This document shows, in pieces, positions 9,237-17,466 of a DNA stretch of 64,000 bases. This DNA comes from PALSA-693 sp963781155. GTDB taxonomy: Bacteria > Actinomycetota > Acidimicrobiia > Acidimicrobiales > Palsa-688. Where the stretch lies: assembly GCA_963781155.1 (NCBI GenBank), contig CAWAEC010000014.1, positions 496,001 to 560,000 of the forward strand, written 5' to 3'. Both the position numbers and the translations under genes were made by a program. Within the stretch, counting starts at the first letter, position 1. Every line of letters starts with the position of its first letter. Under the pieces are notes generated by a model. It was not told where the DNA came from. It did not search any database and was given only the letters and a program-made list of their open reading frames with translations.

Positions 9237-10764
9237 CTAAATGGCGCCGTCGAACATCGCAAACTCCTCGGCCGCCACCTCGGCCGGCGCCGGCGCAGGG
9301 GCAGAGCGGGTGGTGGCCGTGCGGGGGAGGAACAGCGTCATGACCAGGGCGAAGGCCACCAGGGCGATGTCGGCGTAGAGCCCGAGACTGCAGGGCGGAG
9401 ACGATGCCGGCACTCGCCTCTCGGGCGAAGAAGAGCGTGCCGACGGCGGCGATGCCGAGCACCATGGAGAACTGCTGGGTCGTCGTCAGCATGCCCGACG
9501 CCGCCCCGGTGCGGTGCGAGGGCACGCTCAGCAGCACCCCCTGGACGATGAGAGGGATGACCAGGCCGTTGCCGATGCCGATCATGGCGAGCACCGGAGA
9601 GAGCTCGAGCGAGTTGGCGGACAGGCCCGAGACCGTCACCACGACGGCCAGGCCGATCACGCCGATCAGGGCCGTGGCCGCGCCGACCGAGATGATGTCC
9701 CGGCCGTACCGGGCATGCAGGCTGCGGCCCTTGAGCGAGGAGAGGGCGAAGGCCACGCCGAGGGGGGCGAAGGTGAGGCCCGCCCGCATCGGTGAGTAGC
9801 GCAGTCCTTCCTGCAGGAAGAGCGTGAGGGTGAGCAGCACGCTGCCGAAGAAGCTGAAGAAGCCCAGGTTCACGAGCAGCCCGCTGTTGAAGGCCCGGTG
9901 CTCGAAGAGGCTCAGGGGGAGCAGGGGGTGGCCGCCCCGGGCACCGAGGCGACTCTCCCACCACAGGAATGCGGCAATCAGGGCGGAGCCGGCTCCGAAG
10001 GAGATCCAGGTCCACAGCGGCCAGTGCTCGGCCTGCCCGAGGACGAGCGGGGCGGTGATGGCACCCACGCCGGCCGTGAGGAGCACCACGCCGAGGGGGT
10101 CGAGGCGGTCGGCCTTGTCGGGGCGGGACTCGGGGATGAGCCGGCGGGCCAAGATGATGGCGGTGATGCCGATGGGGACGTTCACCAGGAAGATCGGCCG
10201 CCAGCCCCAGCCGAGGATGTCGAGGTGGAGGAGGACGCCGCCGAGGATCTGGCCGGCGACCGTGCCCAGGCCGACGGTCACGCCGAAGAGCGAGAACACC
10301 CTCGGGCGCTCCTCGGGCGAGAAGTTGGCGGTCAGGAGGGCGAGGACCTGGGGGATCATGGCGGCGGCCCCGAAGCCCTGGGCCAGGCGGGCGGCCACCA
10401 GCACCGCGCTGTCGGGCGAGATCCCGGCGATAAGGGAGGCGACGGCGAAGATGCCGAGCCCGATGGTGAACATCCGGCGGCGCCCGACCAGGTCGCCCAG
10501 GCGGGCACCGGTGACGAGGCCGGCGGCGTAGCTGAACGAGTATCCAGCGACGACCATCTCGAGGATGGAGGAGGACGCGTGGAGATCGTGCTGGATGCTG
10601 GGGGCGGCGACGTTGACCACGAAGATGTCGAACAGCGACATGAACGTGGCCGAGAGGACTACCGGGAGGGCCTTCCAGCGCCGTGGGTCGTAGAGGGCGC
10701 CGGGGGCCTGGCCCGCTGAGCTGGGCATTTGGGTGGGAGTCCGGGGGCGATGGGTGAGCGTCAT
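9237..10764 (-). CDS. DHA2-type MFS drug exporter (frameshift near the C-terminus)
   Basis: About 509 residues with 14 predicted membrane segments, as in the EmrB/QacA (DHA2) proton-drug antiporters. The N-terminal half holds 'MSLFDIFVVNVAAPSIQHDL' (motif D1) and 'GARLGDLVGRRRMF' (motif A); motif C-like 'GPxxGG' appears as 'GTVAGQILGGVLL'. I chose ATG 10764, which has AAAGGTG upstream; GTG 10776 is an alternative. The C-terminal end reads through only if the frame changes near 9390, after which 'LYADIALVAFALVMTLFLP' and TAG (9237-9239) follow. It is divergent from an ArsR regulator across a palindromic operator, so exporter expression is probably controlled by that regulator. Confidence 0.82.
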
Positions 10765-10801
10765 TGTGGTCCGCACCTTTCACCGGTTGGGAATCCGGCG
10801 A

Positions 10802-10827
10802 GATAGTTCGACGTTGTTAGAACTATC
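10802..10827. promoter_or_regulatory. Perfect inverted repeat between exporter and ArsR gene
   Basis: GATAGTTC (10802-10809) and GAACTATC (10820-10827) form an 8-bp perfect inverted repeat with a 10-bp spacer, in the 110-bp gap between two divergent genes. Its position suits an operator that represses both promoters. Binding by the ArsR protein is an inference. Confidence 0.6.
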
Positions 10828-10874
10828 GAACAGTAGGAGTCCGGGCAGGTATTCCCCGGATCGGAGAAAATCAG

Positions 10875-11234
10875 TTGGATTTCGCCGAGACCGGCAGAGG
10901 AGGTGAACAATGCGAGAACGACCCGAACTCTCTAGCGGACGAGCTCGACCTGGCGTCGGTGATGCACGCCCTGGCCGACCCCTCCCGGCTACGGATGGTG
11001 GCCGCCCTGGACGGCGGCACCGAGCTGGCGTGCGCCGTGCTCGGCGAGCAGGCCGGTGTCGGGATGGCCAAGTCGACGACCACGCACCACCTCTCGGTCT
11101 TGCGCGACGCCGGACTCATCCGGACCCGCCACGAAGGTCAGCGCAAGCTGGCGACCCTCCGGCGCGCCGAGCTCGACGAGAAGTTCCCTGGACTGCTGGA
11201 CGCAGTGATCAGGGGGATGGACAACTCACTCTGA
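10875..11234 (+). CDS. ArsR-family winged-helix regulator
   Basis: 119 residues. The core is 'LASVMHALADPSRLRMVAAL' (helix 1-2), a recognition helix in 'MAKSTTTHHLSVLRDAGLI' and the wing 'RTRHEGQRKLATLRRAEL', all typical of ArsR/SmtB repressors. No paired cysteines are seen around the recognition helix, so metal sensing is not supported. The annotated start is TTG 10875. However, a strong GGAGGTG site precedes an ATG at 10910 that is one base out of frame with the domain, so a single-base error may hide the real start. It is divergent from the DHA2 exporter, its probable target. Confidence 0.78.
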   Translation: MDFAETGRGGEQCENDPNSLADELDLASVMHALADPSRLRMVAALDGGTELACAVLGEQAGVGMAKSTTTHHLSVLRDAGLIRTRHEGQRKLATLRRAELDEKFPGLLDAVIRGMDNSL

Positions 11235-11287
11235 GCCCCGATCCACCGAAATCCCGGTGAGGTTCTCGAGGGAAGTCTTGCGTCGGC

Positions 11288-12175
11288 TCAGCCGACGAAG
11301 GAGTATGGCGCTTGTCGCCCCTCCGCGAAGCCTTCTCCGATACTACGAGGCGGTACCTGTTCGTCGAAAGCCCGGAGGTAGCCCCTGAAGGAGGGAGCGG
11401 CGAGCCCAGCTGCTGATCTCTTAGCAAACGAGCCGAGGGGGATCGGTCGGCGACGCTTCCCGAGAGCGACCCGAACGCCATTTGGCCCGTGCGGTATGTG
11501 GCGTTTGCGAACGGGTACGGCGACCGCCCGAATCCTCCCCATGGGCCACTGAGCGTGACGGACCATACCCCCCGCGTGCGCGAATTGCATGAGCGCTTCG
11601 ACCGGCGACCCCAAGCAGCTGCTGGGTTTGCGGTCTTGGCCGAATAGTGGGCGTAGGCGATCTCGCTGTTGGTTCGTTCCAGCCAGCTTCTTGGAGCCTG
11701 TCGTCGACAGCAGCGCGGGACGATAGCCTCGCCGGTGTTGCGGCCCCACAGGGCCGGCCTGGTGGCGAGCTCTCCCAAGCATGTAGGTCGGGATGCTGGC
11801 GAGGTGGGCGCCGAGGGTGTAGACCTCCAGCTGACCTCGTTCCGCTCGTTCCGTCCAGTGCTTCCACCAGATCGTGGTCTCGGTAGTGGACGTCAAAGTG
11901 CCGCCCATCAACGTCGAATACCGCTCCGCAATACGTGACGCAACCCTCGACCCGCTGGAACGGCCGATACACGGTCCCAGCCCACCCAAATGGTTGATGT
12001 CGAAGTCTCCTCGGCAGTAGAGGGCGAAGCCCCAGTCGCTTTCGCCCGGTGGTCCCCGAGCGCGCGATCCGCCCAGAGCTATCGGCCTGCGTTTTGGCAT
12101 CCGCTGGCACGCATCGATCACGGTCTGAACGAACTTGCTGTCGGTCGCCTCCCGGATATGACGACGCCCGGGCGC
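11288..12175 (-). pseudogene. Nucleotidyltransferase-like gene with several frame breaks
   Basis: Pieces of one protein lie in three minus-strand frames. The N-terminal piece 'RRPIALGGSRARGPPGESDW' then 'FALYCRGDFD' is the G-S-x10-D-x-D-like active site of the pol-beta/KNT superfamily. 'GAVFDVDGRHFDVHYRDHDL' follows in a second frame, 'ERGQLEVYTLGAHLASIPTY' returns to the first, and 'WLERTNSEIAYAHYSAKTA' is in a third. Three or more indels separate them. The intact enzyme would transfer a nucleotide to an unknown acceptor. No downstream HEPN partner is visible. It is either decayed or badly affected by sequence errors. Confidence 0.55.
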
Positions 12176-12181
12176 CCAGGG

Positions 12182-12463
12182 TCAGCCGGGGCGGTAGACG
12201 TCTCGCCGGTGCTCGATGCGAACGACGACAACTTCGGCCGGCTCGTCGCGGACTCGGTAAAGCACCCGGTAGGTTCCACGGCGGGCCGACCACAGGCCGG
12301 CAAGCTCTCCACGCAGTGGTCGTCCAACTCGTCGGGGCTGCTGCACCAACGCCGTCGTGAAGAACTCAAGAACGGCAGCGGCGACGGCCTCGGGAAGCCG
12401 ATCAGTCAGGGCCCGACGGGACGGGGGCGTGAGGACGGGTTCGAAACGTCCCTCTTCGCTCAC
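12182..12463 (-). CDS. relE: RelE/ParE-superfamily toxin
   Basis: 93 residues with the RelE fold pattern: an N-terminal helix pair ('SRRALTDRLPEAVAAAVLEFF'), 'RPLRGELAGLWSARRGTYRVLYRV' and a terminal strand 'VVVVRIEHRRDVYRP'. The basic residues of the beta-sheet core (RRGTYR, RVLYR) and the last H-R-R-x-x-x-Y match RelE mRNA interferases that cleave mRNA in the ribosomal A site. Its ATG overlaps the end of the upstream antitoxin gene by 4 nt (12460-12463), so the pair is translationally coupled. Confidence 0.85.
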   Translation of the reverse strand: MSEEGRFEPVLTPPSRRALTDRLPEAVAAAVLEFFTTALVQQPRRVGRPLRGELAGLWSARRGTYRVLYRVRDEPAEVVVVRIEHRRDVYRPG

Positions 12464-12725
12464 CGACGAAGGTGGCGGACCGCTTCTATCCCTCTTATGA
12501 CGTCGCCACGGGCGTAGGCGGCATCGGCCTCTCGGATGTCGGCGAGGGCCTCTGGGTCGCTGAGCACCGACAGGGTCTCCTCCAGCTGGGCGAGGTCCTC
12601 GGCGCTGAGCAAGACGGCGACCTCGCGGCCGTTGCGGGTGATGGTCACCCGTTCGTGGTGCTGCTCAACCCGGTCGACTGCTCGGACAGGTGGTCCCGAA
12701 CGGCTCTCAACGGCTCAGTGGTCAC
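12460..12725 (-). CDS. Phd/YefM-family antitoxin (single-base frame break)
   Basis: The C-terminal part, 'ERVTITRNGREVAVLLSAEDL' onward, is the classic Phd/YefM dimer core followed by an acidic toxin-binding tail. The N-terminus 'VTTEPLRAVRDHLSE' is in another frame: restoring one base in the GAGCAGTCGACC stretch near 12682 would join it to 'VDRVEQHHERVT'. The start is GTG 12725 (GTG 12731 also possible). It should neutralise the RelE-like toxin and, with it, repress the operon through the palindrome overlapping the start region. Confidence 0.75.
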
Positions 12726-12726
12726 G

Positions 12727-12740
12727 GCCACAATTGTGGC
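12727..12740. promoter_or_regulatory. 14-bp palindromic operator of the Phd-RelE module
   Basis: GCCACAATTGTGGC is a perfect palindrome lying immediately upstream of the antitoxin start. Phd/YefM antitoxins autoregulate through short palindromes at this position. That this protein binds here is inferred. Confidence 0.6.
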
Positions 12741-12801
12741 GCACCCGATGCCTTACCTCAGGGGGATCCCGGTGGAGACCAATCGCCGCGCTCTGTGACC
12801 A

Positions 12802-14588
12802 TAGCTACTTGACCCTGAAGAACCCGGTTCGATAACGAGTGGGGTCTGGGCTGATTGGTGCCTGTGGGGTGGTGTGGGCCTGTTCCCCGGCCGTTTTGGT
12901 TTCTCTCGGGCCGCCTTTCCGGCTGTTGGAGGCCGTCGGGGCGTGGCGAGAGAAGCGGTCGGCCGGGTGTCAGGCAGCATTCCGGGCTGGTGGCATGGGG
13001 GTGGGCGGGTCGGTGCCGGGGACGATCCGGGTTGGTCGCGGCTGGCACGGGGTGGCTGGCGGCGGGGTGGCGGTATGGGCGAGGGCGGCAATCTTCACCG
13101 AGTTGTGGGCCAGGACACCCCAGCCGCACCAGGTTTGGGTGCCGCCGATCCCGTCGAAGAGGCTGCGCCGCCAGCCGAAGTCCCGCTTCAGGCAGGAGAT
13201 CCGGGCCTCCGAACCGGTGCGCCACTTCACCAGCTTGGTGAAGCGCCGTCCATGTTGAACCTTGCTGCGAGCCGGACCGGGCCTGCCGCGCCGGGGAATA
13301 GCCACGGTCTGCACGCCGAGCGATTTGAGATCGGAGTCTATTTTGGCTTCGCCGTAGCCGCGGTCGGCGGTGACCGCTCGGGGGGCGCGACCGAAGCGGG
13401 CGGTGATGCGGGCGACGGCGGGGACCAGCATCGGGGCGTCGGGCGGGTTCCCCTTCACTACTACATGGTCGACGACCACGCCCTCGGCGTTGTCGGCCAC
13501 CTGCGCCTTGTATCCGAACTCGACGGGACGACCGAGTCGTCCCTTGCGGATGGGGCGGGCGTCGAGGTCGTGAAGCGACACCACCCGGGTGGCCCCGTCG
13601 GGGATCTCACCGGCGAGGCGGGCCCGGGTCTGAGCCGCGATCTGTTCCACTGCGGCCGCGGTCTCCTCCAGGGCCGAGATCATCGCGGCCAGCTTTCCTC
13701 CAGCGGCGACGCCACGGCGGGCCAGGGTCCGTCCGGCGTTGGCGGCCACCGCCCGCGCTTCGCCGACCGTCGCCACCGCGATCGCGGCCAGCTCGCCGGT
13801 GATGACCAGGACCTCTTCTTTGGCGTCGTCGTTGCGCCGACGCAGCCAGGTAGCCACATCATGGGCTCGCCGTCGCACCGATCGCGTCCGATCCCGGAAA
13901 CCGGTCCGCTTCGCCAGCCCGGCCGCCTTGAGCTTGCCGGCCAGGACCGCCATGCGGGCCACGCCCTTGGCCAAAAGACCGCTGTCGGTCGGGTAGGCCA
14001 CGTTCGCTTCGACCACAGTGGTGTCGGCGCGGACGGCGTCGAGACGGATCAGCTTCTCCTCGGCCGCCTTGGCCAACAACGCCTCGTTGAGCGCCGAGAT
14101 GGCCGTCTCACCGCAGCGGGCAGTGATCTTCAACAGCGTGGTCGGATGCGGCACCGCCTGATCGAGGGGGATCCGACAGAACCGCCGCCACGCGATCGAG
14201 TCGACCACCTCCGCGCACAGCGTCTCGTACCCGAGTTTGTAACGGAACCGCAGGAACATCATGCGCAGGTAGGTCTCCATCGGGATCGACGGCCGACCGG
14301 TCCGCTCCGAGAAGAACGGCACGAACGGCTCGAAGAACCGCACGTCATCGAGCAGCCGGTCCACCTCGGCCAGCCCCGGCGGCAGCCCCAAGCAGCACTC
14401 CGGCAGGATCGCGTCCCACAAGGTCGGCTCAGCGTTTATGGTACGCAGCATGATGGCCTGAACTCCTTCTCGCACAAGGGGTTCGGGCCATCATCACAGC
14501 ATTCGACCCCAAACCGGGGGACCGTCAGACCGCGAGACCCTTACCAGACAAGGGCATACACGTCGACTTTTTCAGGGTCAAGTAGCTA
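12802..14588 (-). mobile_element. Insertion sequence with 18-bp perfect terminal inverted repeats
   Basis: TAGCTACTTGACCCTGAA (12802-12819) is the exact reverse complement of 14571-14588. The outermost TA on each side may instead be a target duplication, giving an element of 12804-14586. A single DDE-type transposase gene fills it. It landed 62 bp upstream of the Phd-RelE operator and may have displaced or supplied promoter sequence there. Confidence 0.85.
12970..14451 (-). CDS. DDE transposase, DUF772 N-terminal type (IS1182/ISNCY-like)
   Basis: About 493 residues from ATG 14451, which has GAAGGAG upstream; GTG 14475 is a weaker choice. The N-terminal DUF772 region reads 'GRPSIPMETYLRMMFLRFRY' and 'GYETLCAEVVDSIAWRRFC'. 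The catalytic core shows 'RLDAVRADTTVVEANVAYPT' (first Asp), 'AVTADRGYGEAKIDSDL' (second Asp) and 'WRTGSEARISCLKRDFGWRR' (Glu). The middle is a long helical insertion. The reading frame looks intact, so the element may be active. The family name rests on pattern recognition only. Confidence 0.88.
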   Translation of the reverse strand: MLRTINAEPTLWDAILPECCLGLPPGLAEVDRLLDDVRFFEPFVPFFSERTGRPSIPMETYLRMMFLRFRYKLGYETLCAEVVDSIAWRRFCRIPLDQAVPHPTTLLKITARCGETAISALNEALLAKAAEEKLIRLDAVRADTTVVEANVAYPTDSGLLAKGVARMAVLAGKLKAAGLAKRTGFRDRTRSVRRRAHDVATWLRRRNDDAKEEVLVITGELAAIAVATVGEARAVAANAGRTLARRGVAAGGKLAAMISALEETAAAVEQIAAQTRARLAGEIPDGATRVVSLHDLDARPIRKGRLGRPVEFGYKAQVADNAEGVVVDHVVVKGNPPDAPMLVPAVARITARFGRAPRAVTADRGYGEAKIDSDLKSLGVQTVAIPRRGRPGPARSKVQHGRRFTKLVKWRTGSEARISCLKRDFGWRRSLFDGIGGTQTWCGWGVLAHNSVKIAALAHTATPPPATPCQPRPTRIVPGTDPPTPMPPARNAA

Positions 14589-14656
14589 ATCGGCAGTTAC
14601 CCGAGCTAACCGGTGCTTCTGCGTTCTGGTGCGTCCTGAGTGCGTCCTGACGCGAC

Positions 14657-14682
14657 AGGAGCCCCTCACAAAAAGGGCTCCT
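14657..14682 (+). terminator. Hairpin, possible terminator
   Basis: AGGAGCCC and GGGCTCCT form a perfect 8-bp stem around a 10-nt loop, followed by ACCAGCACTTTT. It sits just outside the IS and before the next promoter. The U-tract is weak and displaced, so function as a terminator is uncertain. Confidence 0.45.
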
Positions 14683-14823
14683 ACCAGCACTTTTACTCTG
14701 TAATCGATGGTGGGATGATCACGAAACTCGCTGACCTGCACGTACTAGTGTTCGGGATGGACGCTGTCACAGCTTAATCCCAGCACCGCTCACAGAAATG
14801 CGGAGAAGGAACGGAGGACTCGA

Positions 14824-14840
14824 CTCGGAATACTTCCGAG
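14824..14840. promoter_or_regulatory. Inverted repeat, putative operator
   Basis: CTCGGAA-TAC-TTCCGAG is a perfect 7-bp inverted repeat ending three bases before the -35 box of the promoter at 14843, an ideal place for autoregulation of the downstream gene pair. Confidence 0.5.
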
Positions 14841-14842
14841 GA

Positions 14843-14873
14843 TTGCACGTACATACCGTCTTCGTGCTATCAT
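14843..14873 (+). promoter_or_regulatory. Putative promoter of a leaderless transcript
   Basis: TTGCAC (14843-14848) and TATCAT (14868-14873) are separated by 19 bp, and the -10 box ends six bases before the ATG at 14880. Transcription would start at or next to the A of the start codon, giving a leaderless mRNA, which is common in actinobacteria. Confidence 0.45.
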
Positions 14874-14879
14874 CTCTGT

Positions 14880-15521
14880 ATGAGCACAGCCGAGCCGGAA
14901 CGAGGCTCTGAAGAGACCAATGTGCAGATGAGCGGGACCGTCGCCGGCCTGTTGTCCTTCCTCGAGTGGGCGACTCGGACCGGAGAGCTCAGTTCGAACA
15001 CGGCTGCCGCGTACAAGACGGCCGTGACTCAGATCTTGGAAATCGACGGCGAGGCATGGACTTCCACTGACGTCCGTAGCCTCGACGTGGATCGTCAGAT
15101 CGACCGCTTCACACGCCTCCGCGGCAGCAAGTACAACCCCACAAGCCTGCGGACATACAGGAATCGTCTCAGTGCCGCTGTCAGCCACTATCTGCGATAT
15201 CTAGAGAGCCCGGAGTCATTTCGGGCCGCTCCTGCGCGGCGCCCTTCAGCTTCTAAGCGAGCAGATATCGCATCATCTGAGCAAAGTCCGAAGGTTCGAC
15301 GCGAACCCGATCGACCGAGAGATGCGCCGCCGGCGATGGAGCGCGAGATGACTCGCAACCTCGTGCAGTACCCGTTCCCTCTTCGCCCAGAGGTGATGGC
15401 ATACCTGTCTCTTCCGCGAGACCTTCGCAAATCCGAAGCCGAACGGATCGCGGCATTCGTTGCGAGCCTGGCCGTAGATGAAATGGCCGGTCGCCGAGGG
15501 GACGAACCACAGGAACTCTAG
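14880..15521 (+). CDS. Integrase N-terminal (SAM-like) domain protein without a catalytic domain
   Basis: 213 residues. Residues of about 18-105 resemble the core-binding (phage_int_SAM) domain of tyrosine recombinases: 'LLSFLEWATRTGELSSNTAA' and 'YNPTSLRTYRNRLSAAVSHYLRYL'. The catalytic R-H-x-x-R-Y domain is absent. After a polar linker the C-terminus has 'FPLRPEVMAYLSLPRDLRKS' then 'EAERIAAFVASL', a motif I associate with actinobacterial small regulators. It probably binds DNA. Its TAG stop abutted the ATG of the toxin-like gene now at 16689 before an IS630 copy landed between them, so it may be an antitoxin or repressor. No function is proven. Confidence 0.6.
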   Translation: MSTAEPERGSEETNVQMSGTVAGLLSFLEWATRTGELSSNTAAAYKTAVTQILEIDGEAWTSTDVRSLDVDRQIDRFTRLRGSKYNPTSLRTYRNRLSAAVSHYLRYLESPESFRAAPARRPSASKRADIASSEQSPKVRREPDRPRDAPPAMEREMTRNLVQYPFPLRPEVMAYLSLPRDLRKSEAERIAAFVASLAVDEMAGRRGDEPQEL

Positions 15522-16685
15522 TGTAGTGTCCGCCGATTGATCGCGCGGTTGGTGTAGGGTGGGTTATGGCTCATCCTCCGGCACGTGCGTTGGATTTGTT
15601 GCTCGAAGAGCGAGTTGCGCTGGAAGCGATGGCGACGAACACGACCCTTCCGCACCGGGCGGTGCGTGAGGCGAACGGTTTGTTGATGGCCGCCGATGGT
15701 GTGGCCAACAGCGTTATCGGCGAGCGCCTCGGGGTTTCGCGCTCGACGGTGCTGGGCTGGCGGCGTGACTTGGTCGAGCACGGGATCGAGTGGGTGGGCA
15801 AGGTGCGCCCTGGCCGTGGTCCCAAGCCGACGATCCCCCAGGAGCGGATCGAGGCCATGGTGCACGACACCTTGCACTCCAAGCCAAATGACGGTTCCAC
15901 GCATTGGTCGGTGCGGTCGATGGCGAAGCATTCGGGGTTGTCGAAGTCGACGATCCAGAAGGTGTGGAGCGCTCGGGGGATCCGCCCGCATCTGGTCGAG
16001 ACCTTCAAGCTGTCCAACGACAAACGCTTCGAGGAGAAGCTGCGCGACGTCGTGGAGCTGTACATGAAGCCCCCAGGTGACTCGGTGGTGCTGTCGGTGG
16101 ACGAGAAAAGCCAGATCCAGGCTTTGAATCGGACCCAGCCCAGCCTCCCTATGAAGCCGGGACGGGCGGGCACGATGACCCACGATTACCAGCGCAACGG
16201 CACCACCACGTTGTTCGCGGCGTTGAACATCGTGACCGGGTTGCTGTTGTTCAAGTGCATGCCTCGGCACCGCAACGGCGAGTTCTTGAAGTTCTTGCGC
16301 CTGATCGACCGCAGCATCGAGAAGGGCGAGAAGATCCACCTGATCGTCGACAACTACGGGACCCATAACCACGAGAACGTCAGAGCGTGGTTGGCGAAGC
16401 ACCCACGTTTCACCCTGCACTTCATCCCGACCAGCTCGTCGTGGCTCAACCTGGTGGAACGGTGGTTCCGCGACCTCACTGGCAGGAAGATCCGACGAGG
16501 CAGCTTCGGAAGCGTGGCCGATCTGATCGCCGCCATCGAGGACTACATCACCCATCACAACGCCGACCCCAAGCCTTACAAGTGGACCAAGACCGCCGAC
16601 GAGATCATCGAAAAGGTTCGGCGCGGACGACTCGCCCTTCAACATGCAGACGCCTGAACCGCGCGCCAATCGGTGGACATCACAC
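15521..16685 (+). mobile_element. IS630-family insertion sequence
   Basis: The left end GTGTAGTGTCCGCCGATTG (15521-15539) matches the reverse complement of the right end (16667-16685) at 16 of 19 positions. TA dinucleotides at 15519-15520 and 16686-16687 are the target duplication typical of IS630/Tc1 elements. Removing one TA plus the element restores a direct TAG-ATG junction between the flanking genes. Confidence 0.9.
15566..16657 (+). CDS. IS630-family transposase
   Basis: 363 residues. The N-terminal helix-turn-helix region includes 'VANSVIGERLGVSRSTVLGW'. The DDE catalytic domain shows 'SVVLSVDEKSQIQAL' (D1), 'IHLIVDNYGTH' (D2) and 'SSSWLNLVERWFRDLT' (E). The order and spacing match IS630. 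The reading frame is intact and fills the element, so it may still be mobile. Confidence 0.93.
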   Translation: MAHPPARALDLLLEERVALEAMATNTTLPHRAVREANGLLMAADGVANSVIGERLGVSRSTVLGWRRDLVEHGIEWVGKVRPGRGPKPTIPQERIEAMVHDTLHSKPNDGSTHWSVRSMAKHSGLSKSTIQKVWSARGIRPHLVETFKLSNDKRFEEKLRDVVELYMKPPGDSVVLSVDEKSQIQALNRTQPSLPMKPGRAGTMTHDYQRNGTTTLFAALNIVTGLLLFKCMPRHRNGEFLKFLRLIDRSIEKGEKIHLIVDNYGTHNHENVRAWLAKHPRFTLHFIPTSSSWLNLVERWFRDLTGRKIRRGSFGSVADLIAAIEDYITHHNADPKPYKWTKTADEIIEKVRRGRLALQHADA

Positions 16686-16688
16686 TAG

Positions 16689-17120
16689 ATGCCCTCACCT
16701 CGCAACCCTGAACCATGGATGATCCACTTCTTCGAACGTCATCCCGAAGACGATCCATCAAGAGCCGTTCCAGCGCTGTCGTTTCTCGCATCGTTGCCAA
16801 CCAACGTGGCCGCGGAGTTTGATGCCATCCTGAACGCTGTTGCGCAGGCTCCGCCTCCTGCATTCTCGGGAGGGGGTAAATGGGAGGCGATGCACGGAGA
16901 CATGGCCGGCATCTACGAAATTCGTGTGTCCGGCAGTGGTGCCAATCACCGGCTCTTCTGCTTGCTCATCCGCTCCTCGGAGGAGCTGGGTGGCTCGAGC
17001 ATTGTATGTCTCGGTGGGTTGACCAAGCCCCCGCGGGCAGCAGCTCAGGCTCGGGACTATTCGCAGATCAAGCGGTTCGCCGACGAGTTCCGGAAGCACC
17101 GGACGGTGCTTCGCTCGTGA
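16689..17120 (+). CDS. Gp49/HigB-like toxin-family protein
   Basis: 143 residues. The central part 'SFLASLPTNVAAEFDAILNA', 'KWEAMHGDMAGIYEIRV' and 'NHRLFCLLIR' followed by 'SSIVCLGGLTKPPRAAAQ' fits the phage Gp49-like branch of RelE/HigB toxins (PF05973). The final 'YSQIKRFADEFRKHR' is the usual C-terminal helix. These proteins are ribosome-dependent mRNA interferases when toxic. It formerly followed the SAM-like gene directly, and now lacks that promoter because of the IS630 insertion. An Xre-type gene converges on it and overlaps its last 53 bp. Confidence 0.75.
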   Translation: MPSPRNPEPWMIHFFERHPEDDPSRAVPALSFLASLPTNVAAEFDAILNAVAQAPPPAFSGGGKWEAMHGDMAGIYEIRVSGSGANHRLFCLLIRSSEELGGSSIVCLGGLTKPPRAAAQARDYSQIKRFADEFRKHRTVLRS

Positions 17121-17440
17121 CAGTGACGGGTGATGCTGATCGAGTGACTGTCACGGCTCGAAGGTCCAAGCCGAGCGCATCGGCTAATGCAACCAGAGAA
17201 CTGAGCGTGGGATTCTTGTGCTGCTGCGAGAACATTCGCCGAACGGCGGCTGATGGCATCCCGGCCCGACGAGCCAGCTCTGCTTTGCTCACACCGAGTT
17301 CCACTCGGCGGGCGTCGAGAGAACGGACGACATCGTCGAACATTTTTCACGCGACGCGCCGCCGACAGGTATGCCTCACGATACTGAGGGTCAGAACGGC
17401 GCTCTGAGAGGTACTGCTCAGCGGCGGTCCTCGGCTCCAT
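17068..17440 (-). CDS. Xre/HTH-type antitoxin-like regulator (frame break at an A-run)
   Basis: The N-terminus 'EPRTAAEQYLSERRSDPQYREAYLSAARR' is split here as two motifs: 'AAEQYLSERRSDPQYREAY' and then 'SAARR'. The HTH 'ELGVSKAELARRAGMPSAAV' and 'NPTLSSLVALADALGLDLRA' continue in another frame. The switch lies at the five-A run in GTGAAAAATG near 17345; one A fewer restores a single frame that closely matches Xre antitoxins paired with Gp49-type toxins. Here, unusually, the toxin-like gene converges on it from the opposite strand. A palindrome overlaps its promoter. Confidence 0.7.
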
Positions 17441-17448
17441 GCTGGCCA

Positions 17449-17466
17449 GTGTAACATATGTGGCAC
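17449..17466. promoter_or_regulatory. Imperfect palindrome, putative Xre operator
   Basis: GTGTAACATATGTGGCAC has a perfect central ACATATGT and matching GTG/CAC ends (14 of 18 positions symmetrical). It lies 8 bp upstream of the Xre start at 17440. On the minus strand TACACT within it could be the -10 box. Confidence 0.5.

Noticed and set aside
12874..14589. 571-residue plus-strand frame
   Set aside because: It is antisense to the IS transposase and ends in the IS inverted repeat. It has no domain and a composition typical of a shadow frame.
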